Assembly: GCF_004028635.1 (NCBI RefSeq) | Contig: NZ_RQJW01000007.1 | Location: 310,001 to 374,000 of the forward strand | Direction of reading: 5' to 3' | From: Streptomyces cyaneus | GTDB lineage: Bacteria; Actinomycetota; Actinomycetes; Streptomycetales; Streptomycetaceae | Length of the DNA: 64,000 nucleotides | Shown: positions 1-8,912 of the stretch, one piece after another | Numbering within the stretch: the stretch's first letter is position 1 | Layout of the letters: the number at the start of each line of letters is the position of its first letter | Made by a program: the position numbers and the translations under genes | The notes under the pieces: model-generated | The model's database searches: none | Told to the model about the DNA's origin: nothing | The model's input: the letters and a program-made list of their open reading frames with translations, nothing else

Positions 1-910
1 GGTCACGGCCGGTGGTGACACCCCGCTCGCCACCGATGCGGCGCAGCGCCTCGCCGTCCTCGTCGAAGAGCTCGGTCGGGAAGGGACCCGAGCCGACGCG
101 GGTGGTGTACGCCTTCAGGATGCCGATGACCCGGCTGATCTTCGTCGGGCCGACTCCGGCGCCGGTGCAGGCACCGCCCGCGGTCGGGTTGGAGGAGGTG
201 ACGAAGGGGTACGTGCCGTGATCGATGTCGAGGAGCGTGCCCTGGCCGCCCTCGAAGAGGACCACCTTGTCCTGCTCCAGGGCCTGGTTGAGCACCAGGA
301 CCGTGTCGGCGACGTACGGCTGGAGCTTGTCGGCGTAGCCCAGCAGCTCCTCGACCACCTGGTCGACGGCGATCGCACGCCGGTTGTAGAGCTTGGTGAG
401 GATCTGGTTCTTGGCGTCGAGGGCCGCCTCGACCTTCTGGGTCAGGATCGACTCGTCGTAGAGGTCCTGGACCCTGATGCCGACGCGGTTGATCTTGTCC
501 GCGTAGGTCGGGCCGATGCCGCGGCCGGTCGTCCCGATCTTCCGCTTCCCGAGGAAGCGTTCCGTCACCTTGTCCACCGTCACGTTGTAGGGCGTGATGA
601 TGTGAGCGTTACCGCTGATCAGGAGCTTGGACGTGTCGACGCCGCGCTCGTTCAGCCCGTTCAGCTCGGAGAACAGGACCGACGGGTCGACGACGACGCC
701 GTTGCCAATGACCGGGGTGCACCCCGGGGACAGGATTCCGGAAGGGAGCAGGTGGAGGGCGTACTTCTGATCACCCACGACTACCGTGTGGCCGGCGTTG
801 TTGCCGCCCTGGTAGCGCACCACGTAGTCGACGGATCCGCCTAGCAGGTCCGTCGCCTTTCCCTTGCCTTCGTCACCCCACTGAGCACCGAGCAGCACAA
901 GTGCGGGCAC
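1..910 (-). CDS. purA: Adenylosuccinate synthetase (C-terminus cut off by window edge)
   Basis: Converts IMP, aspartate and GTP to adenylosuccinate, the first committed step of AMP synthesis. The GTP-binding loop QWGDEGKGK lies at residues 10-18, followed by family segments such as GGNNAGHTV, TTGRGIGPTYADK and FEGGQGTLLDIDHGTYPFVTSS (read in parts). About 303 residues are present out of the usual 425-430; the rest runs off the left edge. The GTG at 908-910 gives the standard N-terminus (M)PALVLLGAQ, so the start is secure. Its leader holds an inverted repeat at 915-958. It is divergent from the DGK-like gene at 1107. Confidence 0.97.
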   Translation of the reverse strand, partial: MPALVLLGAQWGDEGKGKATDLLGGSVDYVVRYQGGNNAGHTVVVGDQKYALHLLPSGILSPGCTPVIGNGVVVDPSVLFSELNGLNERGVDTSKLLISGNAHIITPYNVTVDKVTERFLGKRKIGTTGRGIGPTYADKINRVGIRVQDLYDESILTQKVEAALDAKNQILTKLYNRRAIAVDQVVEELLGYADKLQPYVADTVLVLNQALEQDKVVLFEGGQGTLLDIDHGTYPFVTSSNPTAGGACTGAGVGPTKISRVIGILKAYTTRVGSGPFPTELFDEDGEALRRIGGERGVTTGRD

Positions 911-914
911 GCGC

Positions 915-958
915 GTACACCCCTTCCGGGCGGGGCATGTCCAAGGTCAGGGGTGTAC
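915..958. promoter_or_regulatory. Inverted repeat in the purA leader
   Basis: Perfect 10-bp arms, GTACACCCCT (915-924) and AGGGGTGTAC (949-958), separated by 24 bases. A further GTGTACAC copy lies near 975-982. The repeat starts only 5 bases upstream of the purA start codon. It could be a repressor operator or an RNA structure covering the ribosome-binding region. No regulator is identified. Confidence 0.45.
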
Positions 959-1045
959 ACGGAGGGTCTTGACCGTGTACACCACGACAGGTCGCGACCG
1001 TCGTTGGCCGTGAACCGTCGGACCGGATGGCCCCGGAATAGACGA

Positions 1046-1073
1046 AGCCCCTGGCGCAATAGCGCAAGGGGCT
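1046..1073. terminator. Strong hairpin between divergent purA and DGK-like gene
   Basis: AGCCCCT-GGCGC pairs with GCGC-AAGGGGCT around an AATA loop and is followed on the + strand by CTCTT. It sits between divergent genes, so it is unlikely to terminate either one in the usual way. It may act as an attenuator in the leader of the 1107 gene or block opposing transcription. Confidence 0.4.
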
Positions 1074-1106
1074 CTTGCACAAAGATGCTACCCGAGGAAG
1101 CGAGGC

Positions 1107-1976
1107 ATGGCCGAGGTGGCGACTTTCGCGATGTCCGATCAGCTGCTGGTGGTGATCGATCCGGTCGCCCTGAGGACGGACGGGGAATCCGTCAGGATCG
1201 CGAAAGACGTGCTCAGCGCGGGTGCGGCGACGAAAGTGTGTCTGCCTCAGGGGCCGGAGGAATTCGCCCGCGCCCTGGCTCGGCGCGGGTCGCGACGGCC
1301 CGTGGTCGTCGGCGACGACCGGGCGCTGATGCGGGCCGTGTCACTGCTGCACCGGCAGCGGCAGCTGGCCGAATGCGTGCTGTCGGTGGTGCCGGTCGGG
1401 GCCGCGCTGTCGCTGGCCGGATCCCTCGGGGTGCCGACGGGGGCGGTGGCGGCGGCCCGGGCGGTGCTGGAGGGAGTGGAGCGGCGACTCGACCTCCTCG
1501 TGGACGACAGCGACGGCGTGGTGCTGGGCGCGCTGCGGATCCCGCCGATACGGGACGCCGAGCCGTCGGCGGGGGCGAACGGGGCGACCGCGGTGGGGCC
1601 GGGTGCGGGGCGCCCTTGGCTGCGGACGTGCCAGTCGCTCGTACGGACGCTGGTGCCGACGCGAGGCACGCTCCCCGGCGAATCCGGGCCGTCGCGACTG
1701 CGCGTCGAGGTCGACGGAACGACGCTGGTGGACCTCGATCAGCCGGTGGAAGCGGTGTCGGTGGCGCCGGGGGCCGCGGGTGTGGCCGAGGTGGAGGTAC
1801 GGCCGGCTTCGGTCGGGGCGGAGGCCTCGCCGCTGCGCGCCGAGGGTCGGACGGTGACCGTGTCGGGGGCGCACTTCCGGTACCGGGCGGATGCGGCGGT
1901 GTCGGGGCCGGTGCGGACACGGACGTGGGAGGTTCGGGAGGGGGCTTGGGGGCTTACGGTGCCGGCAGTGGGGTGA
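1107..1976 (+). CDS. Diacylglycerol-kinase-fold protein, degenerate active site
   Basis: 289-residue protein with the layout of the DAGK catalytic family: a Rossmann-like N-terminal half (LLVVIDPVAL near residue 13), then a segment where the kinase loop GGDGT would stand but which reads VVVGDDRALMRAV (about residues 70-82). The C-terminal half is beta-rich, as in lipid kinases of the LCB5/YegS group. The missing GGDG loop makes kinase activity doubtful, so a binding or regulatory role is possible. ATG 1107 has GAGG just upstream; ATG 1131 is an alternative start. It is divergent from purA. Confidence 0.6.
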   Translation: MAEVATFAMSDQLLVVIDPVALRTDGESVRIAKDVLSAGAATKVCLPQGPEEFARALARRGSRRPVVVGDDRALMRAVSLLHRQRQLAECVLSVVPVGAALSLAGSLGVPTGAVAAARAVLEGVERRLDLLVDDSDGVVLGALRIPPIRDAEPSAGANGATAVGPGAGRPWLRTCQSLVRTLVPTRGTLPGESGPSRLRVEVDGTTLVDLDQPVEAVSVAPGAAGVAEVEVRPASVGAEASPLRAEGRTVTVSGAHFRYRADAAVSGPVRTRTWEVREGAWGLTVPAVG

Positions 1977-2012
1977 CCGGTCAGGCCTCGTCTTCTGGGT
2001 CGAACTCGGAGG

Positions 2013-2510
2013 TCAGCCCTGCCCGAAGGTCCGCTCCCGATGCACCCGCCAGCGCTCCATCATGGCCGCGACCTCGCCCTCGACGAACTCGAAGAAGGCC
2101 AGCGTCTCGGCCAGACGGCGCCCAGCCGGGGTGTCCCCGCCGAGGCTGTTGACGCCCTCGCGCAGAGCCGCCTCCCACCGCTTGAGGACGGCCTCGCGGT
2201 TGGTCAGCGCCTCGTACCACTGGTCGCCGTGCACCCGGTAGCGTTCGCGGCGCGAGCCGGGCTCCCGCTCGCGCGACACCATGTGCGTCTGGGCCAGATA
2301 GCGCACCGCGCCGGAGACCGCGGCGGGGCTGATCTGCAGCTGTTCGCTCAGTTCGGCGGAGGTCAGCACGCCCTTGTCGGAGGCGAGCAGCGCGGCGAAG
2401 ACCCGGGCGGCCATGCGCTGCATTCCGGCCTCGACGAGCTGGGCCGCGAAGGACTCCACGAACTTCGACACGGACTCCGCGTCCCGGCCGTCCCCGACTG
2501 ATTCCGTCAT
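2013..2510 (-). CDS. GbsR/MarR-family transcriptional regulator
   Basis: 165 residues with a winged helix-turn-helix at about 30-110 (LTSAELSEQLQISPAAVSG, wing near SREREPGSRRERYRV), typical of the GbsR branch of MarR proteins, and a helical C-terminal dimerisation part. It is transcribed divergently from the ABC exporter genes at 2584, with an AT-rich 73-bp gap between the start codons. The usual arrangement suggests it represses its own gene and the exporter. The ligand is unknown. Confidence 0.85.
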   Translation of the reverse strand: MTESVGDGRDAESVSKFVESFAAQLVEAGMQRMAARVFAALLASDKGVLTSAELSEQLQISPAAVSGAVRYLAQTHMVSREREPGSRRERYRVHGDQWYEALTNREAVLKRWEAALREGVNSLGGDTPAGRRLAETLAFFEFVEGEVAAMMERWRVHRERTFGQG

Positions 2511-2547
2511 GCGCCCATCCTATCGGGCCTTTACACCTTTCCTTAAC

Positions 2548-2563
2548 TTCACAAATTTCTGAA
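2548..2563. promoter_or_regulatory. AT-rich dyad, likely operator of the divergent regulator/exporter promoter
   Basis: TTCA-C-AAATTT-C-TGAA is a palindrome apart from the two C positions. It lies in a conspicuously AT-rich stretch between the regulator start (2510) and the exporter start (2584). MarR/GbsR proteins commonly bind short AT-rich palindromes in such gaps. The assignment is inferred from position. Confidence 0.5.
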
Positions 2564-2583
2564 AGAAGCGTACGTTCTGAAGC

Positions 2584-3519
2584 ATGACGAAGGCACACCT
2601 CGCCCTCGAGGTTTCCGGACTGCACAAGTCGTTCGGCAGGACACACGCGCTCGACGGCCTCGACCTGCACGTCGAGCCCGGCGAGGTCCACGGCTTCCTC
2701 GGCCCCAACGGCGCCGGCAAGTCCACCACCATCCGCGTCCTGCTCGGCCTGCTGCGCGCCGACGCGGGCGCCGCGCGGGTGCTCGGCCGCGACCCCTGGA
2801 CGGACGCGGTGGAGGTGCACCGCCGCATCGCCTACGTGCCGGGGGACGTGACCCTGTGGCGGAACCTGTCCGGCGGTGAGGTCATCGACCTCTACGGTCG
2901 GCTCCGCGGCAGCCTGGACACCCGACGCCGTGCCGAACTGATCGAACGGTTCGAGCTGGACCCGACGAAAAAGGGCCGCACCTACTCCAAGGGCAACCGC
3001 CAGAAGGTCGCCCTCGTCGCCGCGTTCGCCTCGGACGTCGACCTGCTGATCCTCGACGAGCCGACCTCGGGCCTGGACCCGCTGATGGAGGAGGTCTTCC
3101 AGCGCTGTGTCGAGGAGCAGCGCGAGCGCGGCCGTACGATCCTGCTCTCCTCGCACATCCTCAGCGAGGTCGAGGAACTCTGCGACCGGGTCAGCATCAT
3201 CCGCAAGGGCCGTACGGTCGAAAGCGGTTCGCTCGCCGACCTGCGCCACCTCACGCGCACGAGCGTCACGGCCGAACTCGCGGGCCCACCCAACGGGTTG
3301 TCCCGCCTCCCGGGCGTCCACGACCTCGCCGTTCAGCCGATGGAGAGGGGCCAGGGGCGCCGCGTCCGGCTCCAGGTCGACACCGACAAACTCGACGCCG
3401 TACTGCGGTCGTTGAGCGAGTCCGGTGTGCGGTCGCTGACGTCGACACCGCCGACGCTGGAGGAGCTGTTCCTGCGGCACTACCAGGACGACGTCGAAGC
3501 CCCCGAGGTGACCCGATGA
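2584..3519 (+). CDS. ABC transporter ATP-binding protein
   Basis: 311-residue ATPase of the CcmA/DrrA type that energises drug or antibiotic export. Walker A GPNGAGKS is at 40-47, the signature region SKGNRQ at 135-140, Walker B LLILDEP at 154-160 followed by the D-loop, and a switch His in the SSHI segment. The C-terminal extension of about 90 residues is usual for DrrA-like subunits. Its stop overlaps the start of the permease gene by 4 bases (ATGA), so the two are translationally coupled. Likely controlled by the divergent GbsR-type regulator. Confidence 0.93.
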   Translation: MTKAHLALEVSGLHKSFGRTHALDGLDLHVEPGEVHGFLGPNGAGKSTTIRVLLGLLRADAGAARVLGRDPWTDAVEVHRRIAYVPGDVTLWRNLSGGEVIDLYGRLRGSLDTRRRAELIERFELDPTKKGRTYSKGNRQKVALVAAFASDVDLLILDEPTSGLDPLMEEVFQRCVEEQRERGRTILLSSHILSEVEELCDRVSIIRKGRTVESGSLADLRHLTRTSVTAELAGPPNGLSRLPGVHDLAVQPMERGQGRRVRLQVDTDKLDAVLRSLSESGVRSLTSTPPTLEELFLRHYQDDVEAPEVTR

Positions 3520-5126
3520 CCGCCACGGCCACGGACTTCGCCCTACGATCCGGCAGTACCCGCCAACTGGCCGGTACGGCAACCCTGTTGCGCTTCGCCC
3601 TGCGCCGCGACCGGGTGATGATCCCGGTCTGGGTGGCGGTGAACGCGCTGATGATCCTCACCATGCCGAACACGCTGGAGAACCTGTACGCCACCCCGGC
3701 CGAACGCGCCGACCTGGTGCGGAACACGGCGGCCAACGCCTCCTTCCGCGCGCTGATCGGCCCGGCCTTCGACGACTCGATCGGCGCCCTGACGGCCTGG
3801 CGCGTCGGCGTGTACGCGGGCGCGCTCGCGGCCGTGCTGAGCCTGCTCCTCGTCGTACGGCACACCCGGGACGAGGAGGAGAGCGGCCGCCACGAGCTGG
3901 TGGCGTCCGGCATGGTGGGCCGCAGGGCCTCCCTGACGGCGGCACTGCTGACGGCGGCGGTCGCGAACGCCGTACTGGCCCTGCTGGTGACGGTCGGACT
4001 CGCGCGGCACGGCGTCTTCGGCGCGGTGGCCCTCGGGCTCGGTCTCGCCGGGGTCGGCATGGTCTTCGCCACGCTGGCGGCGATCGTCGCCCAGTTCACG
4101 GAGAGCGCCCGGCTGGCGCGGGGGCTGACGGCGGGGCTGCTGGGCGCCGGGTTCGTGCTGCGCGCGGCGGGCGACTCGGCGTCGGACGACGGCTCGTCGG
4201 TGCTGACGTGGGTGTCGCCGCTCGGCTGGCTGGAGAACCTGCGGCCCTTCGCGGGCGAGCGGTGGTGGGTACTGCTGCTGTTCGTGGGGGCGGCCGTGGT
4301 GCAGGGCGTGGTGGCGTACGAACTCGCCGGGCGGCGGGACGTCGGCATGAGCTTCCTGCCCGCCCGGCCCGGGCCGGCGTTCGGCCGCCTCGGCACGGCG
4401 GGCGCGCTGGCCTGGCGGCTGCAGCGCGGCAGCGTGCTCGGCTGGAGCGTCGGCTTCTTCCTCGCCGGGGTCGTCTACGGCGGCCTGACCGACGGGGTGG
4501 CCGACCTGGTCGGCGACAACGACAACGCCCGCGAGATCTTCCAGCGCATGGGCGGCCAGTCCGGCATCACGGATGCGTTCCTGGCGTCGATGATCGGCAT
4601 GCTCGGCCTGATCGCCGCGCTGTATGTCGTGGGTTCGGTCTTGCGGCTGCACGGCGAGGAGACCTCGATGCGGGCGGAACCGGTGCTGGCGAACGCCGTC
4701 GGCCGACTGCGCTGGGCCGCCGGGCACCTGGTCATCGCCTTCACCGGGTCCGCCCTGATCATGCTGCTCGCGGGGCTGGGCTTCGCGGTCGGCTACGGCG
4801 AGGAGATCGGCCCGATCCTGGGGGCCTGCCTGGTGCAGCTTCCGGCGGTGTGGGTCGTGGGCGGGCTGGCGGTTCTGCTCTACGGTGTCCTGCCGCGGGT
4901 GGCGACGGGGGCGTGGGGTGTGGCCGGGGCGGTGCTGTTGATCGGGTGGGTGGGGCCTGCGCTCGATGTTCCGCAGGCGGTGCTGGATCTGTCGCCGTTC
5001 GGGCATCTGCCGAAGTTGCCGGGTGGGGGGATGGAGTGGGGGCCGGTGCTGGTGCTGCTCGGGTTGGCGGTGGCATTGACCGGCGGGGGTCTGGCGGGGT
5101 TGCGGCGGCGGGACGTGACGACGTGA
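3516..5126 (+). CDS. ABC exporter permease, ABC-2 type
   Basis: 536 residues with about 12 predicted membrane helices in two similar halves (helices near 30, 85, 120, 150, 170, 235 and again from 300 to 525). This is the large two-domain permease form that partners a single DrrA-like ATPase in actinomycetes. ATG 3516 overlaps the ATPase stop codon. The substrate cannot be read from sequence; drug, peptide or lipid export are all possible. The 3' end runs into an intergenic repeat block. Confidence 0.88.
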   Translation: MTATATDFALRSGSTRQLAGTATLLRFALRRDRVMIPVWVAVNALMILTMPNTLENLYATPAERADLVRNTAANASFRALIGPAFDDSIGALTAWRVGVYAGALAAVLSLLLVVRHTRDEEESGRHELVASGMVGRRASLTAALLTAAVANAVLALLVTVGLARHGVFGAVALGLGLAGVGMVFATLAAIVAQFTESARLARGLTAGLLGAGFVLRAAGDSASDDGSSVLTWVSPLGWLENLRPFAGERWWVLLLFVGAAVVQGVVAYELAGRRDVGMSFLPARPGPAFGRLGTAGALAWRLQRGSVLGWSVGFFLAGVVYGGLTDGVADLVGDNDNAREIFQRMGGQSGITDAFLASMIGMLGLIAALYVVGSVLRLHGEETSMRAEPVLANAVGRLRWAAGHLVIAFTGSALIMLLAGLGFAVGYGEEIGPILGACLVQLPAVWVVGGLAVLLYGVLPRVATGAWGVAGAVLLIGWVGPALDVPQAVLDLSPFGHLPKLPGGGMEWGPVLVLLGLAVALTGGGLAGLRRRDVTT

Positions 5127-5154
5127 GCGGCGGGGTGGTTGCCGCCGGGTGAGT

Positions 5155-5546
5155 CCCGCCCCCGCCGCCCCTACCCTTCCCGTCCCTGGGGACCTGCGGC
5201 CCCCAGACCCCCGCTTCGGCCCTGAACGGACCTCGTCCTCAAACGCCGGACGGGCTGAAATACCTGGGCCGGCGTCGAGAGGTGAAGCCCCCAGTGGATG
5301 GGTAGGGGCTTGGGATGGTGACGGCCTCGTCCTCAGGCGCCGGGCGGGCTGGAATGCCTGGGCCGGCGTTGAGAAGCGGGGGCGCAGGAGGGCGGGTCCC
5401 AGGGTCTTTCGAGTCCAGCCTCTTGGCGGACCGAGTCGGGTGGGCGGGTGGGCAAAGGTCCGGGGGTCTGGGGGCGGAGCCCTCAGGGTCTTTTTCGAGC
5501 TCAGCCTCCTGGCCAACCGAGACGGGTGGGCGGGTGGGCAAAGGGC
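5155..5546. repeat. Intergenic repeat block (Streptomyces dispersed repeats plus local direct repeats)
   Basis: No gene is seen between 5127 and 5547. The stretch contains copies of CCTCGTCCTCAAACGCCGGA and GGGCTGGAATGCCTGGGCCGG-like units (near 5230 and 5326), an element rich in CCCCCAGACCCCCGCTTCGG, and a locally duplicated unit of about 60 bp at 5401-5458 and 5485-5544, each ending GGGTGGGCGGGTGGGCAAAGG-like. The same repeat family recurs in opposite orientation at 22.3-22.58 kb, and a fragment lies near 25.35 kb. Confidence 0.75.
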
Positions 5547-5547
5547 C

Positions 5548-6768
5548 CTACGTCAGCTCGACCTGCAGCCCTTCCAGACCCCGGATCACGAAGTTCGGCT
5601 TGCGCTGCGGCTCCGCCGTCGGGCCCAGGGTCGGGGCCTGCTCCAGCAGTGCGGCCATCGACGCCGCGAGCTCGATGCGGGCCAGCGGTGCGCCGATGCA
5701 GTAGTGGATGCCGGCGCTGAAGGAGATGTGTGGGTTGTCCTTGCGGGTGAGTTCCAGGCGGCCGGGGTCCTGGAACACCTCGGGGTCGTGGTTCGCGGAG
5801 CCGAAGAGCATTGCGATCTCCGCACCCCGGGGAATCGTCGTGCCGTCGATCTCGATCTCGTCCAGAACCCAGCGTTCGAACAGCTGGAGCGGCGTGTCGT
5901 AGCGCATCAGCTCCTCGATCGCCGAGGGGATCAGGGAGTGGTCGGCGCGCAGGGCCGCCAGCTGGTCGGGGTTGCGGAACAGGGCCCACCAACCGTTGAC
6001 CGTGGCGTTCACCGTGGCCTCGTGGCCGGCGTTCAGCAGGAGGACCGCCGTCGAGATCATCTCCTGCTCGGTCAGGCGGTCGCCCTCGTCGTACGCCGCG
6101 ATCAGGCCCGAGATCAGGTCGTCGCCCGGTTCCTTGCGGCGGGCCGCGATGAGCTCCAGGAGGTACTCCGAGAACTCGACCGACGCACGGACCGCCTTGG
6201 CCGCCGTCTCCTCGGACGGGTTCAGCTCGTACATCCCGCAGATGTCCGCCGACCAGGGCCGCAGCTGCGCCCGGTCCGACTCCGGGATGCCCAGCATCTC
6301 GGCGATCACCGCGACGGGCAACGGCTCCGCCACGTCCGTCAGCAGGTCGCCGCCGCCCCTGTCGACCAGCGCCGACACCAGGTCACCGGCCAGCTCACGC
6401 ACATACGGCTTCAGCTGCTCCACCGTGCGCGGCGTGAACGCCTTCGACACCAGCCGACGGATCCGGGTGTGGTCCGGCGGCTCCAGGTCGAGCATCCCGT
6501 GGTCGTTGAGGACATGGAACGGCTCGTGCTCCGGCGGCGGCGCCGTCCGCCCGAAGTCCTCATGCGTGAACCGGTGCTGGTAGGTCCGGCCGAGGCGGCG
6601 GTCGCGGAGCAGCGCCGAGACGTCCGCGTGGTGTGCCACCAGCCACTGGTTCGTGCGCTCGAAGTAGTGCACCCGGCCCCGGGACCGCAGTTCGGCGTAG
6701 GCGGGGTACGGGTCGGCCAGGAACGCCGGATCCCACGGGTCGAAAGCGAGGGCGGAAGGAGCTGCCAT
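5548..6768 (-). CDS. Cytochrome P450, CYP107-like
   Basis: 406-residue soluble bacterial P450, full length. I-helix oxygen-activation motif AGHEAT at 247-252, ExxR (E286-LM-R289), and heme loop FSAGIHYCIG at 350-359 with Cys357 as the thiolate ligand; Ser stands where most P450s have Gly in FGxG. It resembles CYP107U1, which in S. coelicolor has been linked to sporulation (family knowledge, recalled). No ferredoxin or reductase gene is adjacent, so redox partners must come from elsewhere. The substrate is unknown. Confidence 0.93.
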   Translation of the reverse strand: MAAPSALAFDPWDPAFLADPYPAYAELRSRGRVHYFERTNQWLVAHHADVSALLRDRRLGRTYQHRFTHEDFGRTAPPPEHEPFHVLNDHGMLDLEPPDHTRIRRLVSKAFTPRTVEQLKPYVRELAGDLVSALVDRGGGDLLTDVAEPLPVAVIAEMLGIPESDRAQLRPWSADICGMYELNPSEETAAKAVRASVEFSEYLLELIAARRKEPGDDLISGLIAAYDEGDRLTEQEMISTAVLLLNAGHEATVNATVNGWWALFRNPDQLAALRADHSLIPSAIEELMRYDTPLQLFERWVLDEIEIDGTTIPRGAEIAMLFGSANHDPEVFQDPGRLELTRKDNPHISFSAGIHYCIGAPLARIELAASMAALLEQAPTLGPTAEPQRKPNFVIRGLEGLQVELT

Positions 6769-6845
6769 GTCCGGACGTTAGCCCGGCCTCCCCCTCCCTG
6801 ACCAGGGGTGTCGGCCCAGCGGGTGCCACACCGGGGGGTTTGGGC

Positions 6846-7511
6846 TCAGCCCGGCGTCACCAACCGCGCCTCGTACGCGAACACCGCCGCCTGCGTACGG
6901 TCCCGCAGTCCCAGCTTCACCAGGATCCGGCTGACGTGGGTCTTGATCGTCGACTCGGCGACCACCAGCCGCTCGGCGATCTCCGCGTTCGACAGGCCCT
7001 GGGCGATCAGCACCAGCACCTCCGTCTCCCGCTCGGTCAGATCCCCGTACGCCGCGTGGGCGGAGGACATCAGACGCGGGGAGTCGGACAGCTTCGAGAA
7101 CTCCGTGATCAGCCGCCGGGTGACGGAGGGGGCGAGGAGGGCCTCACCGGCCGCCACCACCCTTACACCGTCGGCGAGTTGGCGTGCGGAGGCGTCCTTC
7201 AGCAGGAAGCCCGAGGCTCCCGCGCGCAGCGCCTGGTACACGTACTCGTCGAGGTCGAAGGTGGTGAGCACCAGCACCTTGGCGGCACCGTTCGCCGCGA
7301 CGATCTCCCGGGTCGCCTCGATGCCGTTCAGCTCCGGCATGCGGATGTCCATCAGCACGACGTCGGGGGAGAGGTCGCGGACCCGGTCCACCGCCTCCCG
7401 TCCGTTGACCGCCTCGCCGACGACCTCGATGTCCGGCATCGCGTTCAGCAGGACCGAGAAGCCTTCGCGCACCATCATCTGGTCGTCCGCGATCAGCACG
7501 CGGATGGTCAT
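6846..7511 (-). CDS. NarL/LuxR-type response regulator (pair 1)
   Basis: 221 residues. Receiver domain 1-120 with acidic pair D9-D10, phosphoacceptor Asp55 (VVLMDIRMPE), conserved Thr in VLTTFD and Lys in LLKD. LuxR-type HTH at about 150-215 (LTERETEVLVLIAQGLSNAEIA). It is co-transcribed with, and overlaps by ATGA, the histidine kinase at 7508-8845. It is very similar to the regulator at 8995-9669, so the two systems arose by duplication. Confidence 0.95.
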   Translation of the reverse strand: MTIRVLIADDQMMVREGFSVLLNAMPDIEVVGEAVNGREAVDRVRDLSPDVVLMDIRMPELNGIEATREIVAANGAAKVLVLTTFDLDEYVYQALRAGASGFLLKDASARQLADGVRVVAAGEALLAPSVTRRLITEFSKLSDSPRLMSSAHAAYGDLTERETEVLVLIAQGLSNAEIAERLVVAESTIKTHVSRILVKLGLRDRTQAAVFAYEARLVTPG

Positions 7512-8845
7512 GAGTCGTCCTCTGTCGTCGTGGTGACCGGCAGGAACACCGTCACTTCGTAGCCCCCTTCGTCCGTGGGGACCGCCGTCATCTCACCGTT
7601 CAGCATGGTGACGCGCTCCCGCATGCCGGTGATGCCGTGCCCGGCGCCGGGCGAGGGCTTGACCAGTGCCGGCGCGGGCGGGGGGCCGTTGATTATGCGC
7701 AGGCCAAGGCCGCCGAGGACGTAGCCGATCTCGACGCGGGCGCTCGCGCCGGGCGCGTGGCGCAGGCTGTTGCTCAGCGCCTCCTGCACGATGCGGTACG
7801 CCGACAGCTCGACGCCCTGCGGGAGTGCCCGCACCGCTCCCGTCACCGTTTTGGCGACGTCCAGGCCCGTGTCCCGCACATTGGCCAGCAGCGCGTCCAG
7901 GTCGGCGAGCGTGGGCTGCGGGGCGTCCGGCGCTTCGTAGTCCTCGGCGCGCACGACGCCCAGCACGCGGCGCAGTTCGGTCAGGGCCGCCACCGCGTTC
8001 TCCCGGATGGTGGCGAAGGCCCGCTCCAGCTCCGGCGGCGGGTTCTCCACCCGGTAGGGGGCGGCCTCGGCCTGGATGGCGACGACCGACATGTGGTGGG
8101 CGACCACGTCGTGCAGCTCGCGGGCGATGTTCGTGCGCTCTTCCAGCAGGGTGCGCCGGGAGCGCTCGTGCGCGGTCACCGTCTGCTGCGCGGTCACCTC
8201 CTGCCGGGCCTCCTTGCGGGTGTGCCAGACGGCGACGACGAGCAGGATCAGCGCGGAGAAGACCAGCATGGGAGCGGTGTCGTCGCCGTAGTAGTAACCG
8301 GGGCCGAACAGCACGGCCGCCACGAAGCCGTACGCCGCCGTGACGACCCACATGTACCCGGCCGTGCGCGGCCTGGTGCGTATGGCCACGACCGTCAGCA
8401 CGGTCAGATGGCAGGCGAAGCTGGCGGGCAGCCAGGGGTAGCCGCTGTAGGTGCTGCCGAAGACCTGGCTGACCGGGGTGGCCGCCATGGACAGCCAGAA
8501 CGCCCCGATCGGCCGGATCATGGTCAGCAGGATCGGGATCACGGAGAGCGGGCCGAGCAGCACGGCCGCGCGGTCGTTGTCGACGGTGGCCAGGAGCAGC
8601 GTGAACAGGGCAGCCGCGGCGAGCACGGCGTGCGGTGTCCAGGTCGCGTACTCCCGCAGGCGGCCCGGCAGCCGGCGGGTCAGCGGGCCGTCGACACTCA
8701 TCCGCGGGAGCGGGCGGTAGGCGAAGGCGTCGTGGAACAGGTCCTGCCGCAGCCCGTGCAGGGCGCCCGCGGCCAGCCGGAGCTCCGGGCTGCGCTGCTT
8801 GGCCGCGTCCCCCGGCGGGGTCGGCATCTGAGTCGTCTCGGTCAC
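7508..8845 (-). CDS. Sensor histidine kinase, NarX/DesK-type HisKA_3 (pair 1)
   Basis: 445 residues. An N-terminal membrane part has about six helices (roughly 70-205), then a short coiled linker, a HisKA_3 dimerisation domain with the phosphorylated His245 in ARELHDVVAHH, and a C-terminal HATPase_c domain ending in GHGITGMRERV. There is little extracytoplasmic sequence, suggesting that the signal is sensed in or at the membrane. It is the first gene of a kinase-regulator operon. A 19-bp element at 8913-8931, shared with the other system, lies 68 bases upstream of its start. Confidence 0.94.
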   Translation of the reverse strand: MTETTQMPTPPGDAAKQRSPELRLAAGALHGLRQDLFHDAFAYRPLPRMSVDGPLTRRLPGRLREYATWTPHAVLAAAALFTLLLATVDNDRAAVLLGPLSVIPILLTMIRPIGAFWLSMAATPVSQVFGSTYSGYPWLPASFACHLTVLTVVAIRTRPRTAGYMWVVTAAYGFVAAVLFGPGYYYGDDTAPMLVFSALILLVVAVWHTRKEARQEVTAQQTVTAHERSRRTLLEERTNIARELHDVVAHHMSVVAIQAEAAPYRVENPPPELERAFATIRENAVAALTELRRVLGVVRAEDYEAPDAPQPTLADLDALLANVRDTGLDVAKTVTGAVRALPQGVELSAYRIVQEALSNSLRHAPGASARVEIGYVLGGLGLRIINGPPPAPALVKPSPGAGHGITGMRERVTMLNGEMTAVPTDEGGYEVTVFLPVTTTTEDDS

Positions 8846-8912
8846 ATACAGAACGGTAGGCGCAGGGCCCGGTCGCGGTCGTCCCCATGGAGAGGGGTTC
8901 CCGCAGCTCCAT

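Noticed and set aside
3543..5516. Open frame of 657 codons opposite the ABC permease
   Set aside because: Pro/Arg-rich shadow running through the intergenic repeats.
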